Source: JBOHTO01 sp050733695
GTDB lineage: Bacteria; Gemmatimonadota; Gemmatimonadetes; Gemmatimonadales; Gemmatimonadaceae
Assembly: GCA_050733695.1 (NCBI GenBank)
Contig: JBOHTO010000139.1
Coordinates: forward strand, 1 to 19,152
Direction: 5' to 3'
DNA length: 19,152 nt
Part shown: positions 6,049 through 13,330 of the stretch, piece after piece
Layout of the letters: each line of letters begins with the position of its first letter
Position numbering within the stretch: position 1 is the stretch's first letter
Made by a program: the position numbers and the translations under genes
Notes under the pieces: generated by a model
What the model was told of the DNA's origin: nothing
The model's database searches: none
The model's input: only the letters and a program-made list of their open reading frames with translations

Positions 6049-7602
6049 CTACTCTCGCCCCACCAGCCACGTCACTCCGAAAGTGATCATCCCGATGATC
6101 GCTCCGAGCACGTAGCCGAGCCGCACGATGAGGTCCAGCTCGCGCTCGGTGACGCCGCGGATGATCTCCTCCACGCGCTGCGTGCTGAAGCCCAGCACCT
6201 TGCGCTCCACCATGTCCTGCACGTTGAGCTGCTCGACGACGCGCGGGAGCTGCGCGATGAGCCATTCCCAGAGCGCCGGGGAGATGACCGTCGCGAGACG
6301 CGCCGAGGCATCTGGTGGGAGCCAGCGACCCGGTCGCCCGATCGGCCTGTCGAGTGTGCGCGTGATCGCGGCGTGAACGCCGTCCTCGGCCACTTCGCGC
6401 ACGCGCGGCGAGCGCGCGCCATTGGTGATCCACCCGGCGATTGTCGCGTCGTCGATCGCGCCGAGGATCTCGCCCCAGGTGCGCCCCTCGCTGCGTTCCA
6501 GCACGGCGTTGAGCTTGCCGACCAGAAAGCCGCGCGTTCGCTCGTCCCGCAGCACCTTCAGCAGGAAGTCGCCCGTCGTGCACACGAGCGAGCGCGCCCG
6601 CTCCTCGTCCGCTCCACCGATCATCGCCGATAGCGGGCGCCGGAGGTACGTGATAACCGCATCGTGGATTGTCCGCGATATCTCATCGCGCACGACGGGA
6701 TCGTCGAGGAGCGTGGCGAGCTGCTCGACGCCATCGCGCTCGATGGAGTCGAGAACCTTGTCGAAGGTGTTCTCGGTGACGACGAGGCGGGCGATGACGC
6801 GCTCGTGGAAGCGCAGGTCCTCGACGAACTGCTGAAAAAGACCGTGCAATGCATCGCGTACGCGGTCGCGCGCTGCCGGCTGGTGCAGGAACTCGCCGAG
6901 CTTGGCGACGGCGAGCGGAAGGTAGGCGTCGATCGCACTCTCCAGCGCGCGCACGACCGGCGCCGGCACCTTCTCGAGCAATGGCTCCGGAGACCCGAGC
7001 ACATCGACGGCCAGCCGGTCGAGATACTCGCGGACGCCGCGCTCGAGCTCCGGTGACTCCGCGAGCTCCTCTGCCCACGCGGCTGCGCGCGTCGAGATCT
7101 CTGCGCGCCGTTCCGCCGTGAGAACCGCTCCGATCGGCTCGTCGGCCAGCTCCGCACGCGTGCGCGCCACGAACCGCTCGGCGCGTTCCACGAACTCCGG
7201 TGAATCCACGAACGCCGCGAGCGCGCCCGTGATCACCGGCGCGCTCTCGCCCAGCGCGCGCTCGACCTCGGCGAAGACGCTGGGCGGGAGTAGCTCGCGC
7301 AGCGATCCGCGCTCGCGCCCGAGCAGATCGTCGATGATCTCGGCGAGCTTGTTGTCCAGCGTCTCCTGGAGTCGGGCCCGGCGAATCTCCTCGAGGAAAT
7401 CCGCGGGTGTGAGCAACCGCTCTCCGACAGTGCGGCCGATGCTGCGCGCCAGCCGCGCCTTGTTCTTGGGGATCGCGCCGTGAAAGCCGAATCGCTTCTC
7501 GTGGGGGTGGAAGAGCATCCAGACGGCGACCATGTTGGTCACGCCGCCCGCGATCGTCCCTACCAGTACCTGGAGCCCGAACAGCGCCCAGGAGTTTTCC
7601 AT
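6049..7602 (-). CDS. DUF445 family membrane protein
   Basis: A 517-aa protein of the DUF445 family, whose function is not established. It has one hydrophobic segment at the N-terminus (about 7-30), followed directly by the family signature region NMVAVWMLFHPHEKRFGF and AIPKNKARLARSIGR. A long, charged, mostly helical middle follows, and a second hydrophobic segment lies at the C-terminus (about 491-515). This gives two terminal membrane anchors with a large soluble body between them, as in other family members. The ATG lies 6 bp after the lon stop codon, so it is probably translated from the lon transcript. Its 3' end faces the HExxH lipoprotein gene with 18 bp between and no terminator-like hairpin. 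Confidence 0.88.
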   Translation of the reverse strand: MENSWALFGLQVLVGTIAGGVTNMVAVWMLFHPHEKRFGFHGAIPKNKARLARSIGRTVGERLLTPADFLEEIRRARLQETLDNKLAEIIDDLLGRERGSLRELLPPSVFAEVERALGESAPVITGALAAFVDSPEFVERAERFVARTRAELADEPIGAVLTAERRAEISTRAAAWAEELAESPELERGVREYLDRLAVDVLGSPEPLLEKVPAPVVRALESAIDAYLPLAVAKLGEFLHQPAARDRVRDALHGLFQQFVEDLRFHERVIARLVVTENTFDKVLDSIERDGVEQLATLLDDPVVRDEISRTIHDAVITYLRRPLSAMIGGADEERARSLVCTTGDFLLKVLRDERTRGFLVGKLNAVLERSEGRTWGEILGAIDDATIAGWITNGARSPRVREVAEDGVHAAITRTLDRPIGRPGRWLPPDASARLATVISPALWEWLIAQLPRVVEQLNVQDMVERKVLGFSTQRVEEIIRGVTERELDLIVRLGYVLGAIIGMITFGVTWLVGRE

Positions 7603-7608
7603 CCGCTA

Positions 7609-10077
7609 CTAGCGCGCGGCGGCGTCGGCGGGGCGAGGTGGCTCACCCGAGCCGATCAGCTCACCCGCGGCGGTGACCTCCTCCGGCTGCACCTGATCGG
7701 CGAGCCCGAGCTCCGGTTCGGGGAGAAGCGCCAGCCGCAGCACCTCGTCCATTGTCGCGACGAAGGTGAAGCTCATCTTCTCCTTGACCGGGTCGGGCAC
7801 CTCACGCAGGTCCTTCTCGTTGGCCGCCGGAAGCATCACGTGACGCAGTCCCGAGCGGTAGGCGGCCAGGACTTTCTCCTTCACTCCGCCGATCTCGAGC
7901 ACCTTGCCGCGCAGCGTCACCTCGCCTGTCATCGCGAGGTCGCGCCGCACCGGCCGCGCACTCAGCACACTCGCGAGCGCGAGCGTGAGCGTGATGCCCG
8001 CGCTGGGCCCGTCCTTGGGGATGGCGCCAGCCGGGAGGTGCACGTGCAGGTCGTGCTCGCGGAACTCCGACTCGTCGATCCCGAGATGCCGCGCACGCGA
8101 ACGCACGTACGAGTGAGCAGCATCCACTGATTCGCGCATCACGTCGCCGAGCTGGCCCGTGACGGTGAGGCGTCCCGACCCCGGCATCTTGAGTGCCTCG
8201 ATGATCATGATATCGCCGCCCGTGGCGGTCCACGCGAGCCCGGTAACGACGCCGATCTCGGGCTCCTTCTCCGCCTCCTCGAATGCGTAACGCGGCGGGC
8301 CAAGTATGTCTTCCACCCTATCGAGATCGACGACCCATGCGCCTTCCTCGCCGTCCGCCTTGCGACGCGCGCGCTTGCGCATGATCGCCGCGACGTTGCG
8401 CGAGAAGCCGCGCAGCCCGGCCTCGCGCGAGTAGCGGCCCGAGATGAAGCTCAGCGATTCGTCCGTGAACTGGATGTCGCGGTCACCGATCCCGTGCTCC
8501 TCCAGCAGTTGCGGGAGCAGGTAGCGCCATGCGATTTCCACCTTCTCCTCCACCGTGTAACCGGCGATGCGGATCACTTCCATTCGATCGCGCAGTGGAG
8601 CGGGGATGTCGAACAGATTGTTGGCGGTGCAGATGAAGAGCACTGCCGACAGGTCGAACGGAAGGTTGATGTAGTGGTCGACGAACTCGTCGTTCTGCGT
8701 GGGGTCGAGCACCTCGAGCATCGCAGCCGTCGGATCGCCCGATGGCCCGCCGCTCGACATCTTGTCGATCTCATCGATCATGAGGACGGGATCCTTGACC
8801 TCCGCGCGCCGCAGCGACTGGATGAGCAACCCGGGCATCGCTCCAACATACGTACGGCGATGTCCACGGATCTCCGCCTCGTCGCGCACGCCGCCCACGG
8901 AGATTCGGTAGAACTCGCGCCCGATCGACGCCGCGATTGCCTCGCCCAGCGATGTCTTGCCGGTGCCAGGCGGGCCCACGAAGCAGAGAATCGGGCCGTG
9001 CGGATCGCCGCCGCGCAACTTCCGCACGGCCAGGAATTCGACGATGCGCTCCTTCGCCTCATCGAGCCCGTAGTGGCGCGTGTCGAGTGCCTCCTCGACC
9101 TTGGTGAGCGCGATCTCGTCGTCGCCGGAGCGCGCCTTCCACGGGAGCGCGAGCAGCCAGTCGAGATAGTTGCGTATCACCTGGTACTCGCTCGAGGCCG
9201 GCGAGAGCTGCCTCAGCCGCTCCGTTTCGCGGCGCGCCTCCTGTGCCGCCTTCTCGGGGAGCTCGCGTTCCTCGATCCGGCGCAGCAGCTCGATGGCTTC
9301 CTTCTCCCCGGGATCGGTCTCGCCCAGCTCCGCCTGTATCGCGCGCAACTGCTGCCGCAGATAGAACTCGCGCTGGTGCTGCTCGATCTTGATCTCCGTC
9401 TGCCGCTTGACGTCCTCCATGACGCGGGCGCGGGCGACTTCGCGCTCGAGCCGCGTGAGTACAAACTGCAGCCGCTGGCCCACGTCGAGCCGCTGCAGCA
9501 CCTCGTCCTTGTCCTGTATCCGGAAGTTCATGTTCGTTGCGGCGAGGTCGGCGAATCGCCCCGGGTCGGAGACGTTCATCTTCAGGATCGCCGGCACTTC
9601 CTCCGGGATTCGGTCGATGAGATCGGCCAGCGACTCGGCCGCCGTCGCAATGCGGGCCACGAGATCGTCGACTTCGCCCGGGTCCGGCGGCGTTTCCTTC
9701 GCCGGCCGGATGTAGGCGGCCGGGTACGGCTCGGTCTGCATCACTTCCTCGACCACAATGCGCCGGAGCCCCTGCAGGGTGATCTGCACCGTGTCCCCTG
9801 GGAGATTGATGCGCTCGTGCACGCGCGCAGCCACGCCCACTTTCCCGATGAACTGGCCGCCGTCGATCGGCTCATCGTGGTCGCCGCCGGCGACGACGAG
9901 CGCGACGATGAGCCCCGGCTCCTCGTGCGCGCGCAGCAGCGCGAGGTTCTCGGGCGCGCCCATCTGCACCGCGATCGTGCCCAGCGGGTACACGATCGTG
10001 GAGCGCAGCGCGAGCAGCGGGAGCGTGGGTGGGAGCTCCGATCTGAGTATTTCTTCCTGGCGTTGCGACTTGGACAT
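7609..10077 (-). CDS. lon: ATP-dependent endopeptidase Lon
   Basis: A cytoplasmic AAA+ serine protease that unfolds and degrades damaged and regulatory proteins. The 822-aa product (E. coli 784 aa) has the N-terminal LON substrate-binding domain (about 18-210) and a coiled-coil helical region (about 215-330). The AAA+ module has Walker A GPPGTGKTS (368-376) and Walker B VLMIDEID (431-438). The C-terminal S16 protease domain has the Ser-Lys dyad Ser692 (PKDGPSAG) and Lys735 (GGVKEKV). These are 43 residues apart, the same spacing as Ser679/Lys722 in E. coli Lon. The C-terminal tail (about 785-822) is longer and acidic. I chose ATG 10075-10077, which gives MSKSQRQEEILRSELPPTLP. An upstream GTG at 10173 would add 32 residues unlike Lon. 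No strong ribosome binding site is visible before either. It is followed by the DUF445 gene. Confidence 0.97.
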   Translation of the reverse strand: MSKSQRQEEILRSELPPTLPLLALRSTIVYPLGTIAVQMGAPENLALLRAHEEPGLIVALVVAGGDHDEPIDGGQFIGKVGVAARVHERINLPGDTVQITLQGLRRIVVEEVMQTEPYPAAYIRPAKETPPDPGEVDDLVARIATAAESLADLIDRIPEEVPAILKMNVSDPGRFADLAATNMNFRIQDKDEVLQRLDVGQRLQFVLTRLEREVARARVMEDVKRQTEIKIEQHQREFYLRQQLRAIQAELGETDPGEKEAIELLRRIEERELPEKAAQEARRETERLRQLSPASSEYQVIRNYLDWLLALPWKARSGDDEIALTKVEEALDTRHYGLDEAKERIVEFLAVRKLRGGDPHGPILCFVGPPGTGKTSLGEAIAASIGREFYRISVGGVRDEAEIRGHRRTYVGAMPGLLIQSLRRAEVKDPVLMIDEIDKMSSGGPSGDPTAAMLEVLDPTQNDEFVDHYINLPFDLSAVLFICTANNLFDIPAPLRDRMEVIRIAGYTVEEKVEIAWRYLLPQLLEEHGIGDRDIQFTDESLSFISGRYSREAGLRGFSRNVAAIMRKRARRKADGEEGAWVVDLDRVEDILGPPRYAFEEAEKEPEIGVVTGLAWTATGGDIMIIEALKMPGSGRLTVTGQLGDVMRESVDAAHSYVRSRARHLGIDESEFREHDLHVHLPAGAIPKDGPSAGITLTLALASVLSARPVRRDLAMTGEVTLRGKVLEIGGVKEKVLAAYRSGLRHVMLPAANEKDLREVPDPVKEKMSFTFVATMDEVLRLALLPEPELGLADQVQPEEVTAAGELIGSGEPPRPADAAAR

Positions 10078-10176
10078 GCGTGGACGTGAGCCGGGGTTGT
10101 GCGAGTGTGGACAAGGCGGCGGGGAACGAGCAGCCCGGCCACGGACAGGACACGCGGCGCCATGCTGCCCCACAAC

Positions 10177-10205
10177 TTGAACCGGAAGCTAACCGCTCAT
10201 ACCTT
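10177..10205 (+). promoter_or_regulatory. Possible ffh promoter giving a near-leaderless mRNA
   Basis: TTGAAC (10177-10182) and TACCTT (10200-10205) are spaced by 17 bp in the divergent lon-ffh region. Transcription would then start at about 10212, next to the ffh ATG at 10214. The lack of a Shine-Dalgarno sequence before ffh fits a leaderless transcript. The -10 match is weak, so this is a tentative call. Confidence 0.3.
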
Positions 10206-10213
10206 TAACGGCT

Positions 10214-11542
10214 ATGTTTGACGAGCTTGCTGAAAAGCTGGAGGAGACCTTCGCCCGCCTGCGCGGGCGCGGTGTTCTCACGGAGTCCGACATCAGGGAA
10301 GGGCTGCGCGAGGTGCGACGCGTCCTCCTCGAAGCGGATGTGAACTTCAGGCTCACGCGCGAGTTTCTCGAGCGGGTGCAGGCGAGGGCGCTCGGAGTCG
10401 CGAGTCTGCGTACGGTCTCGCCCGCGCAGCAGATCGTCAAGATCGTGCACGACGAGCTCACCCACATGCTGGGCGAGCGCCGCGAAGGGCTGAAGTTCAG
10501 TTCCGTGCCGCCCACGATCGTGATGATGGTCGGGCTGCAGGGATCAGGCAAGACGACGACCGCCGCGAAGCTCGCGCGCCGGCTCGCAGGTGAGGGGCGC
10601 AGCGCGCGACTCGTCGCGGCCGACGTCTACCGGCCCGCGGCAATCGATCAGCTCGAGACGCTGGGAAACCAGCTCGGCATCCCGGTACACGCCGAACGTG
10701 ACAGCCGTGACGTCGTGCAGATAGCGAAGCGTGGAGTCGAGGAAGCCCGCCGTGCGCGCGAACGTGTGGTGATCATCGACACCGCCGGCCGCCTGCAGAT
10801 CGACGACGAGATGATGAACGAGCTCGAGCGGCTGAAGCAAGGCGTGCGGCCGGACGAGATCCTGCTCGTTGCCGACGGGATGACGGGTCAGGACGCCGTA
10901 CGCATCGCCGAGGGCTTCGATTCCGCACTCGGAGTGACAGGGATCATTCTGACGAAGATGGATGGCGACGCACGCGGCGGTGCCGCGCTGTCCATCCATG
11001 GAGTAACGGGCAAGCCGATAAAGTTCATCGGAGTCGGCGAGAAGTCCGATGCACTGGAGGCGTTTCATCCGGACAGAATGGCGGGACGGATCCTGCAGCA
11101 GGGCGATATCGTCACCCTCGTCGAGAAGGCCCAGGGCGCGTTCGACGAGAGCGAGGCGAAGAAGCTCGAGAAGAAGGTGCGCAAGGAGGGCATGGACCTC
11201 GAGGATTTCCTCACCGCCATGCGGCAGATGCAGAAGCTCGGTCCGCTGGAAGGGCTGCTGAAGATGATCCCGGGCGTGAACACGAAGGCGCTGCGCGATG
11301 CGAAGGTGGAGCCGAAGCGAATGAAGCACATCGAGGCGATCGTTCTCTCGATGACGGCCGAGGAACGGCGCAACCCGAAGGTGCTGAACGGCTCGCGGCG
11401 AGCGCGCATAGCACGGGGCGCGGGACGCCCGGTGAGCGAGGTCAACCGACTGCTCGTGCAGTTCCGCGACATGCAGAAGATGATAAAGAAGGTCGCCCAG
11501 GGTGGCATGCGGATGCCCCCGGGAATGCTGGGGATGCAATAG
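10214..11542 (+). CDS. ffh: Signal recognition particle GTPase Ffh (SRP54)
   Basis: Ffh binds signal sequences of nascent membrane proteins and 4.5S RNA, and delivers ribosomes to FtsY at the membrane. The 442-aa protein has the N-terminal four-helix bundle (about 1-90). The GTPase G domain has G1 GLQGSGKT (107-114), the insertion-box region with DVYRPAAIDQL, G3 DTAGR (189-193) and G4 TKMDGDARGG (247-256). The methionine-rich M domain (about 310-442) has the RNA-binding stretch NGSRRARIARGAG (392-404) and ends in GMRMPPGMLGMQ. The length is normal. It starts the SRP/ribosome cluster, 97 bp ahead of rpsP, and is divergent from lon. No ribosome binding site stands before its ATG. Confidence 0.98.
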   Translation: MFDELAEKLEETFARLRGRGVLTESDIREGLREVRRVLLEADVNFRLTREFLERVQARALGVASLRTVSPAQQIVKIVHDELTHMLGERREGLKFSSVPPTIVMMVGLQGSGKTTTAAKLARRLAGEGRSARLVAADVYRPAAIDQLETLGNQLGIPVHAERDSRDVVQIAKRGVEEARRARERVVIIDTAGRLQIDDEMMNELERLKQGVRPDEILLVADGMTGQDAVRIAEGFDSALGVTGIILTKMDGDARGGAALSIHGVTGKPIKFIGVGEKSDALEAFHPDRMAGRILQQGDIVTLVEKAQGAFDESEAKKLEKKVRKEGMDLEDFLTAMRQMQKLGPLEGLLKMIPGVNTKALRDAKVEPKRMKHIEAIVLSMTAEERRNPKVLNGSRRARIARGAGRPVSEVNRLLVQFRDMQKMIKKVAQGGMRMPPGMLGMQ

Positions 11543-11556
11543 CAGTCATAGCAGTC
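11539..11556. repeat. Tandem 9-bp direct repeat at the ffh stop codon
   Basis: ATAGCAGTC occurs twice back to back (11539-11547 and 11548-11556). The first copy contains the ffh stop codon TAG (11540-11542). This looks like a small tandem duplication in the ffh-rpsP spacer, and no function is evident. Confidence 0.6.
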
Positions 11557-11639
11557 TATGGTACCGGGTGCGGTCCGGGAGTTCCGGATGCGCGAGGAGC
11601 CCGGGGCTGGAAGAAACAATCGGATATGGGAGCGTTACA

Positions 11640-11984
11640 ATGGCAGTCAGGATCCGCCTCCGTCGCGTCGGACGGAAGAGGGCACCGGTTTACCGGATCG
11701 TGGTCGCGGACTCGCGCAGCCCTCGCGACGGCAGATTCATCGAGATCGTGGGCCAGTACGCTCCCCGTCACTCCGACGGCAAGGGCGAGCTCAAGGTCGT
11801 CACCGACCGCGTGAACTACTGGCTGGACGTGGGCGCGCAGCCGTCGGACACCGTGCGGTCGCTGCTGCGCAGGGCGGGCCTGCTTCGCGAGCGACACGAA
11901 GCACGCGTCGCCGCCACGCGGCAGGTCGGGGCCGTCCCTCTGGCGGAGCGCAATTCGGAGCCGGAGTCCGACGCGGCAAAGTAG
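11640..11984 (+). CDS. rpsP: 30S ribosomal protein S16
   Basis: A primary assembly protein of the 30S body. The 114-aa product begins MAVRIRLRRVGRKRAPVYRI, the strongly conserved S16 N-terminus, with DSRSPRDGRFIE at about 24-35 and VNYWLDVGAQPSDTV at about 58-72. The last 25 residues form a variable acidic tail, common in S16 outside Proteobacteria. ATG 11640 is preceded by GGGAG at about 8 bases. It follows ffh and stands 1 bp before rimM, so the two are cotranslated. Confidence 0.98.
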   Translation: MAVRIRLRRVGRKRAPVYRIVVADSRSPRDGRFIEIVGQYAPRHSDGKGELKVVTDRVNYWLDVGAQPSDTVRSLLRRAGLLRERHEARVAATRQVGAVPLAERNSEPESDAAK

Positions 11985-11985
11985 G

Positions 11986-12522
11986 ATGGCCGCCGAGTAT
12001 CTGATCGTCGGTCGGATCCGCAAGCCGCACGGCATTCGCGGCGAACTCATTGTCGAACCGATCACCGATGCGCCTCGCGCGGTCTTCGCGTCGGGGCGCA
12101 GCGTTCTGGCAGGGACTGTCGGCGGTGAATTCGGCGACGGGAACAAGCTCCGCATCGAGAGCGCACGCCACACGACCAATGCGCTCATCGTTGCCTTTGA
12201 TGGAGTCGAAGATCGCGACAGCGCCGAACTCTGGCGCGACCGCTACCTGTTCGCGGCGGCCGGGGATCTCGAGCCGCCCGGGGAGAACGAGCTCTACATG
12301 CATGATCTGATCGGAATGCGCGTCGAACGGACATCGGGCGACGCCGTGGGCGTCGTCTCTGCTGTGTACGAGCTGCCCCAGGGTCTCATGCTCGAAGTGG
12401 CGAAGGGCGAGTCCATGCAGGGGAACGCCGTCATGGTTCCGTACCGCGAGGAGGTCGTCCAGGCCGTGGACCTCGCGGGCAGGGTGATCCGGATCGATCC
12501 GCCCCCGGGGCTCGTGGACTGA
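11986..12522 (+). CDS. rimM: 16S rRNA processing / 30S maturation factor RimM
   Basis: RimM binds S19 in the 30S head and promotes late maturation of the small subunit. The 178-aa protein has the RimM N-terminal barrel with VGRIRKPHGIRGELIVEP (about residues 6-23). A C-terminal PRC-barrel runs from about 98, with LYMHDLIGMRV and the usual ending VMVPYREEVVQAVDL...VIRIDPPPGLVD. The length is standard. The start lies one base after the rpsP stop, and trmD follows after 6 bp, the usual rpsP-rimM-trmD order. Confidence 0.96.
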   Translation: MAAEYLIVGRIRKPHGIRGELIVEPITDAPRAVFASGRSVLAGTVGGEFGDGNKLRIESARHTTNALIVAFDGVEDRDSAELWRDRYLFAAAGDLEPPGENELYMHDLIGMRVERTSGDAVGVVSAVYELPQGLMLEVAKGESMQGNAVMVPYREEVVQAVDLAGRVIRIDPPPGLVD

Positions 12523-12528
12523 AGCGCG

Positions 12529-13206
12529 ATGCTGCGCATCGGCATCGTCACGATCTTCCCCGAGTTCTTCGCCGCGCCGCTGGCGATCAGCATACCAGCG
12601 CGCGCCGCGGCTGCGGGCTCCGTGGAGTACCGCGTCGTCGATCTCCGCGACCACGCGCACGACCGTCACCGCACAGTCGATGACTACCCGTACGGCGGCG
12701 GCGCGGGGATGGTGATGAAACCGGAGCCGTTCTTCGAAGCGGTCGAGGCGATGGGCGCGAGCGCACCGATCGTCCTCCTTTCCGCACGCGGAAGGCGATT
12801 CACGCACGCCGACGCGGTGCGCTTCGCAGCGGGCGAGGAGCTGACGCTGCTGTGCGGGCACTACAAGGATGTGGATCAGCGTGTTGCCGAGCATCTTGCC
12901 ACGGAGGAGCTGTCGCTGGGCGACTTCGTGCTGAGCGGAGGCGAGGTGGGAGCGCTGGCCGTCGTGGATGCAACTGTCCGGTTGCTTCCCGGCGCAATGT
13001 CGGATGCAAACAGCGCGCGTGGTGATTCATTTCACGGTGGCGGAATAAGCGCGCCGAGCTACACTCGGCCGGCGGTGTTCAGGGGGCACGCCGTGCCGGA
13101 CGTACTGCTCTCCGGCGATCATGCGCGAATAGAGGAGTGGCGGCGGTCGGAGGGGGAGCGGATGACGGAGCGCGGCGGCGCCGGGGCGGAGCGCCCGGAA
13201 CGGTAG
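12529..13206 (+). CDS. trmD: tRNA (guanine-N1)-methyltransferase TrmD
   Basis: TrmD uses SAM to methylate N1 of G37 in tRNAs reading CUN, CCN and CGG codons, which prevents +1 frameshifting. The 225-aa protein (E. coli 255) has the N-terminal GIVTIFPEFF, the trefoil-knot motifs DDYPYGGGAGMVMKPEP (51-67), LLCGHYKDVDQRV (107-119) and SLGDFVLSGGE (129-139), and the linker/C-terminal SYTRPAVFRGHAVPDVLLSGDHARIEEWR. By hand alignment the position of the E. coli catalytic Asp169 (LLDCPHYTRP) is Ser174 here (ISAPSYTRP), and the usual C-terminal arginine-rich RRPDLL-like ending is absent. TrmD proteins vary at this site, so the enzyme may still be active. It closes the first half of the cluster. The promoter of the next gene begins right after its stop. 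Confidence 0.95.
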   Translation: MLRIGIVTIFPEFFAAPLAISIPARAAAAGSVEYRVVDLRDHAHDRHRTVDDYPYGGGAGMVMKPEPFFEAVEAMGASAPIVLLSARGRRFTHADAVRFAAGEELTLLCGHYKDVDQRVAEHLATEELSLGDFVLSGGEVGALAVVDATVRLLPGAMSDANSARGDSFHGGGISAPSYTRPAVFRGHAVPDVLLSGDHARIEEWRRSEGERMTERGGAGAERPER

Positions 13207-13234
13207 TTTACAATTCGCGCTCACCGTGTACATT
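13207..13234 (+). promoter_or_regulatory. Sigma-70-type promoter for the S8 protease gene
   Basis: TTTACA (13207-13212, 5 of 6 to the -35 consensus) and TACATT (13229-13234, 4 of 6 to the -10 consensus) are spaced by 16 bp and start directly after the trmD stop codon, in a locally AT-richer patch. The transcript would have a leader of about 90 nt containing a 6-bp GC hairpin (13244-13249 with 13254-13259). Confidence 0.5.
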
Positions 13235-13314
13235 GTCCGGACGGGCGCCGCCCGGCGCCGCCGGATTCGGGTCGAGCAACTCCACCGGTGCAGTTGCAGC
13301 GCGGTCATCCTGAA

Positions 13315-13320
13315 GGGAGG
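13315..13320 (+). promoter_or_regulatory. Ribosome binding site of the S8 protease
   Basis: GGGAGG stands 10 bases before ATG 13331 and 4 bases before an in-frame GTG at 13325, which would add Met-Ile. Both starts give the same signal peptide. Confidence 0.55.
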
Positions 13321-13330
13321 TCTCGTGATC

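Noticed and set aside
8494..10089. Long open frame on the plus strand opposite lon
   Set aside because: It is a shadow of the lon reading frame: no motifs, no ribosome binding site.
10078..10173. Upstream GTG giving Lon 32 extra residues
   Set aside because: The extension (Pro/Ala/Arg-rich) does not resemble Lon N-termini, while MSKSQRQEEI leads directly into the LON domain.
10078..10213. CIRCE or sigma-32 heat-shock element before lon
   Set aside because: No TTAGCACTC-type inverted repeat and no CTTGAA/CCCCAT pair at the right spacing on the lon strand.
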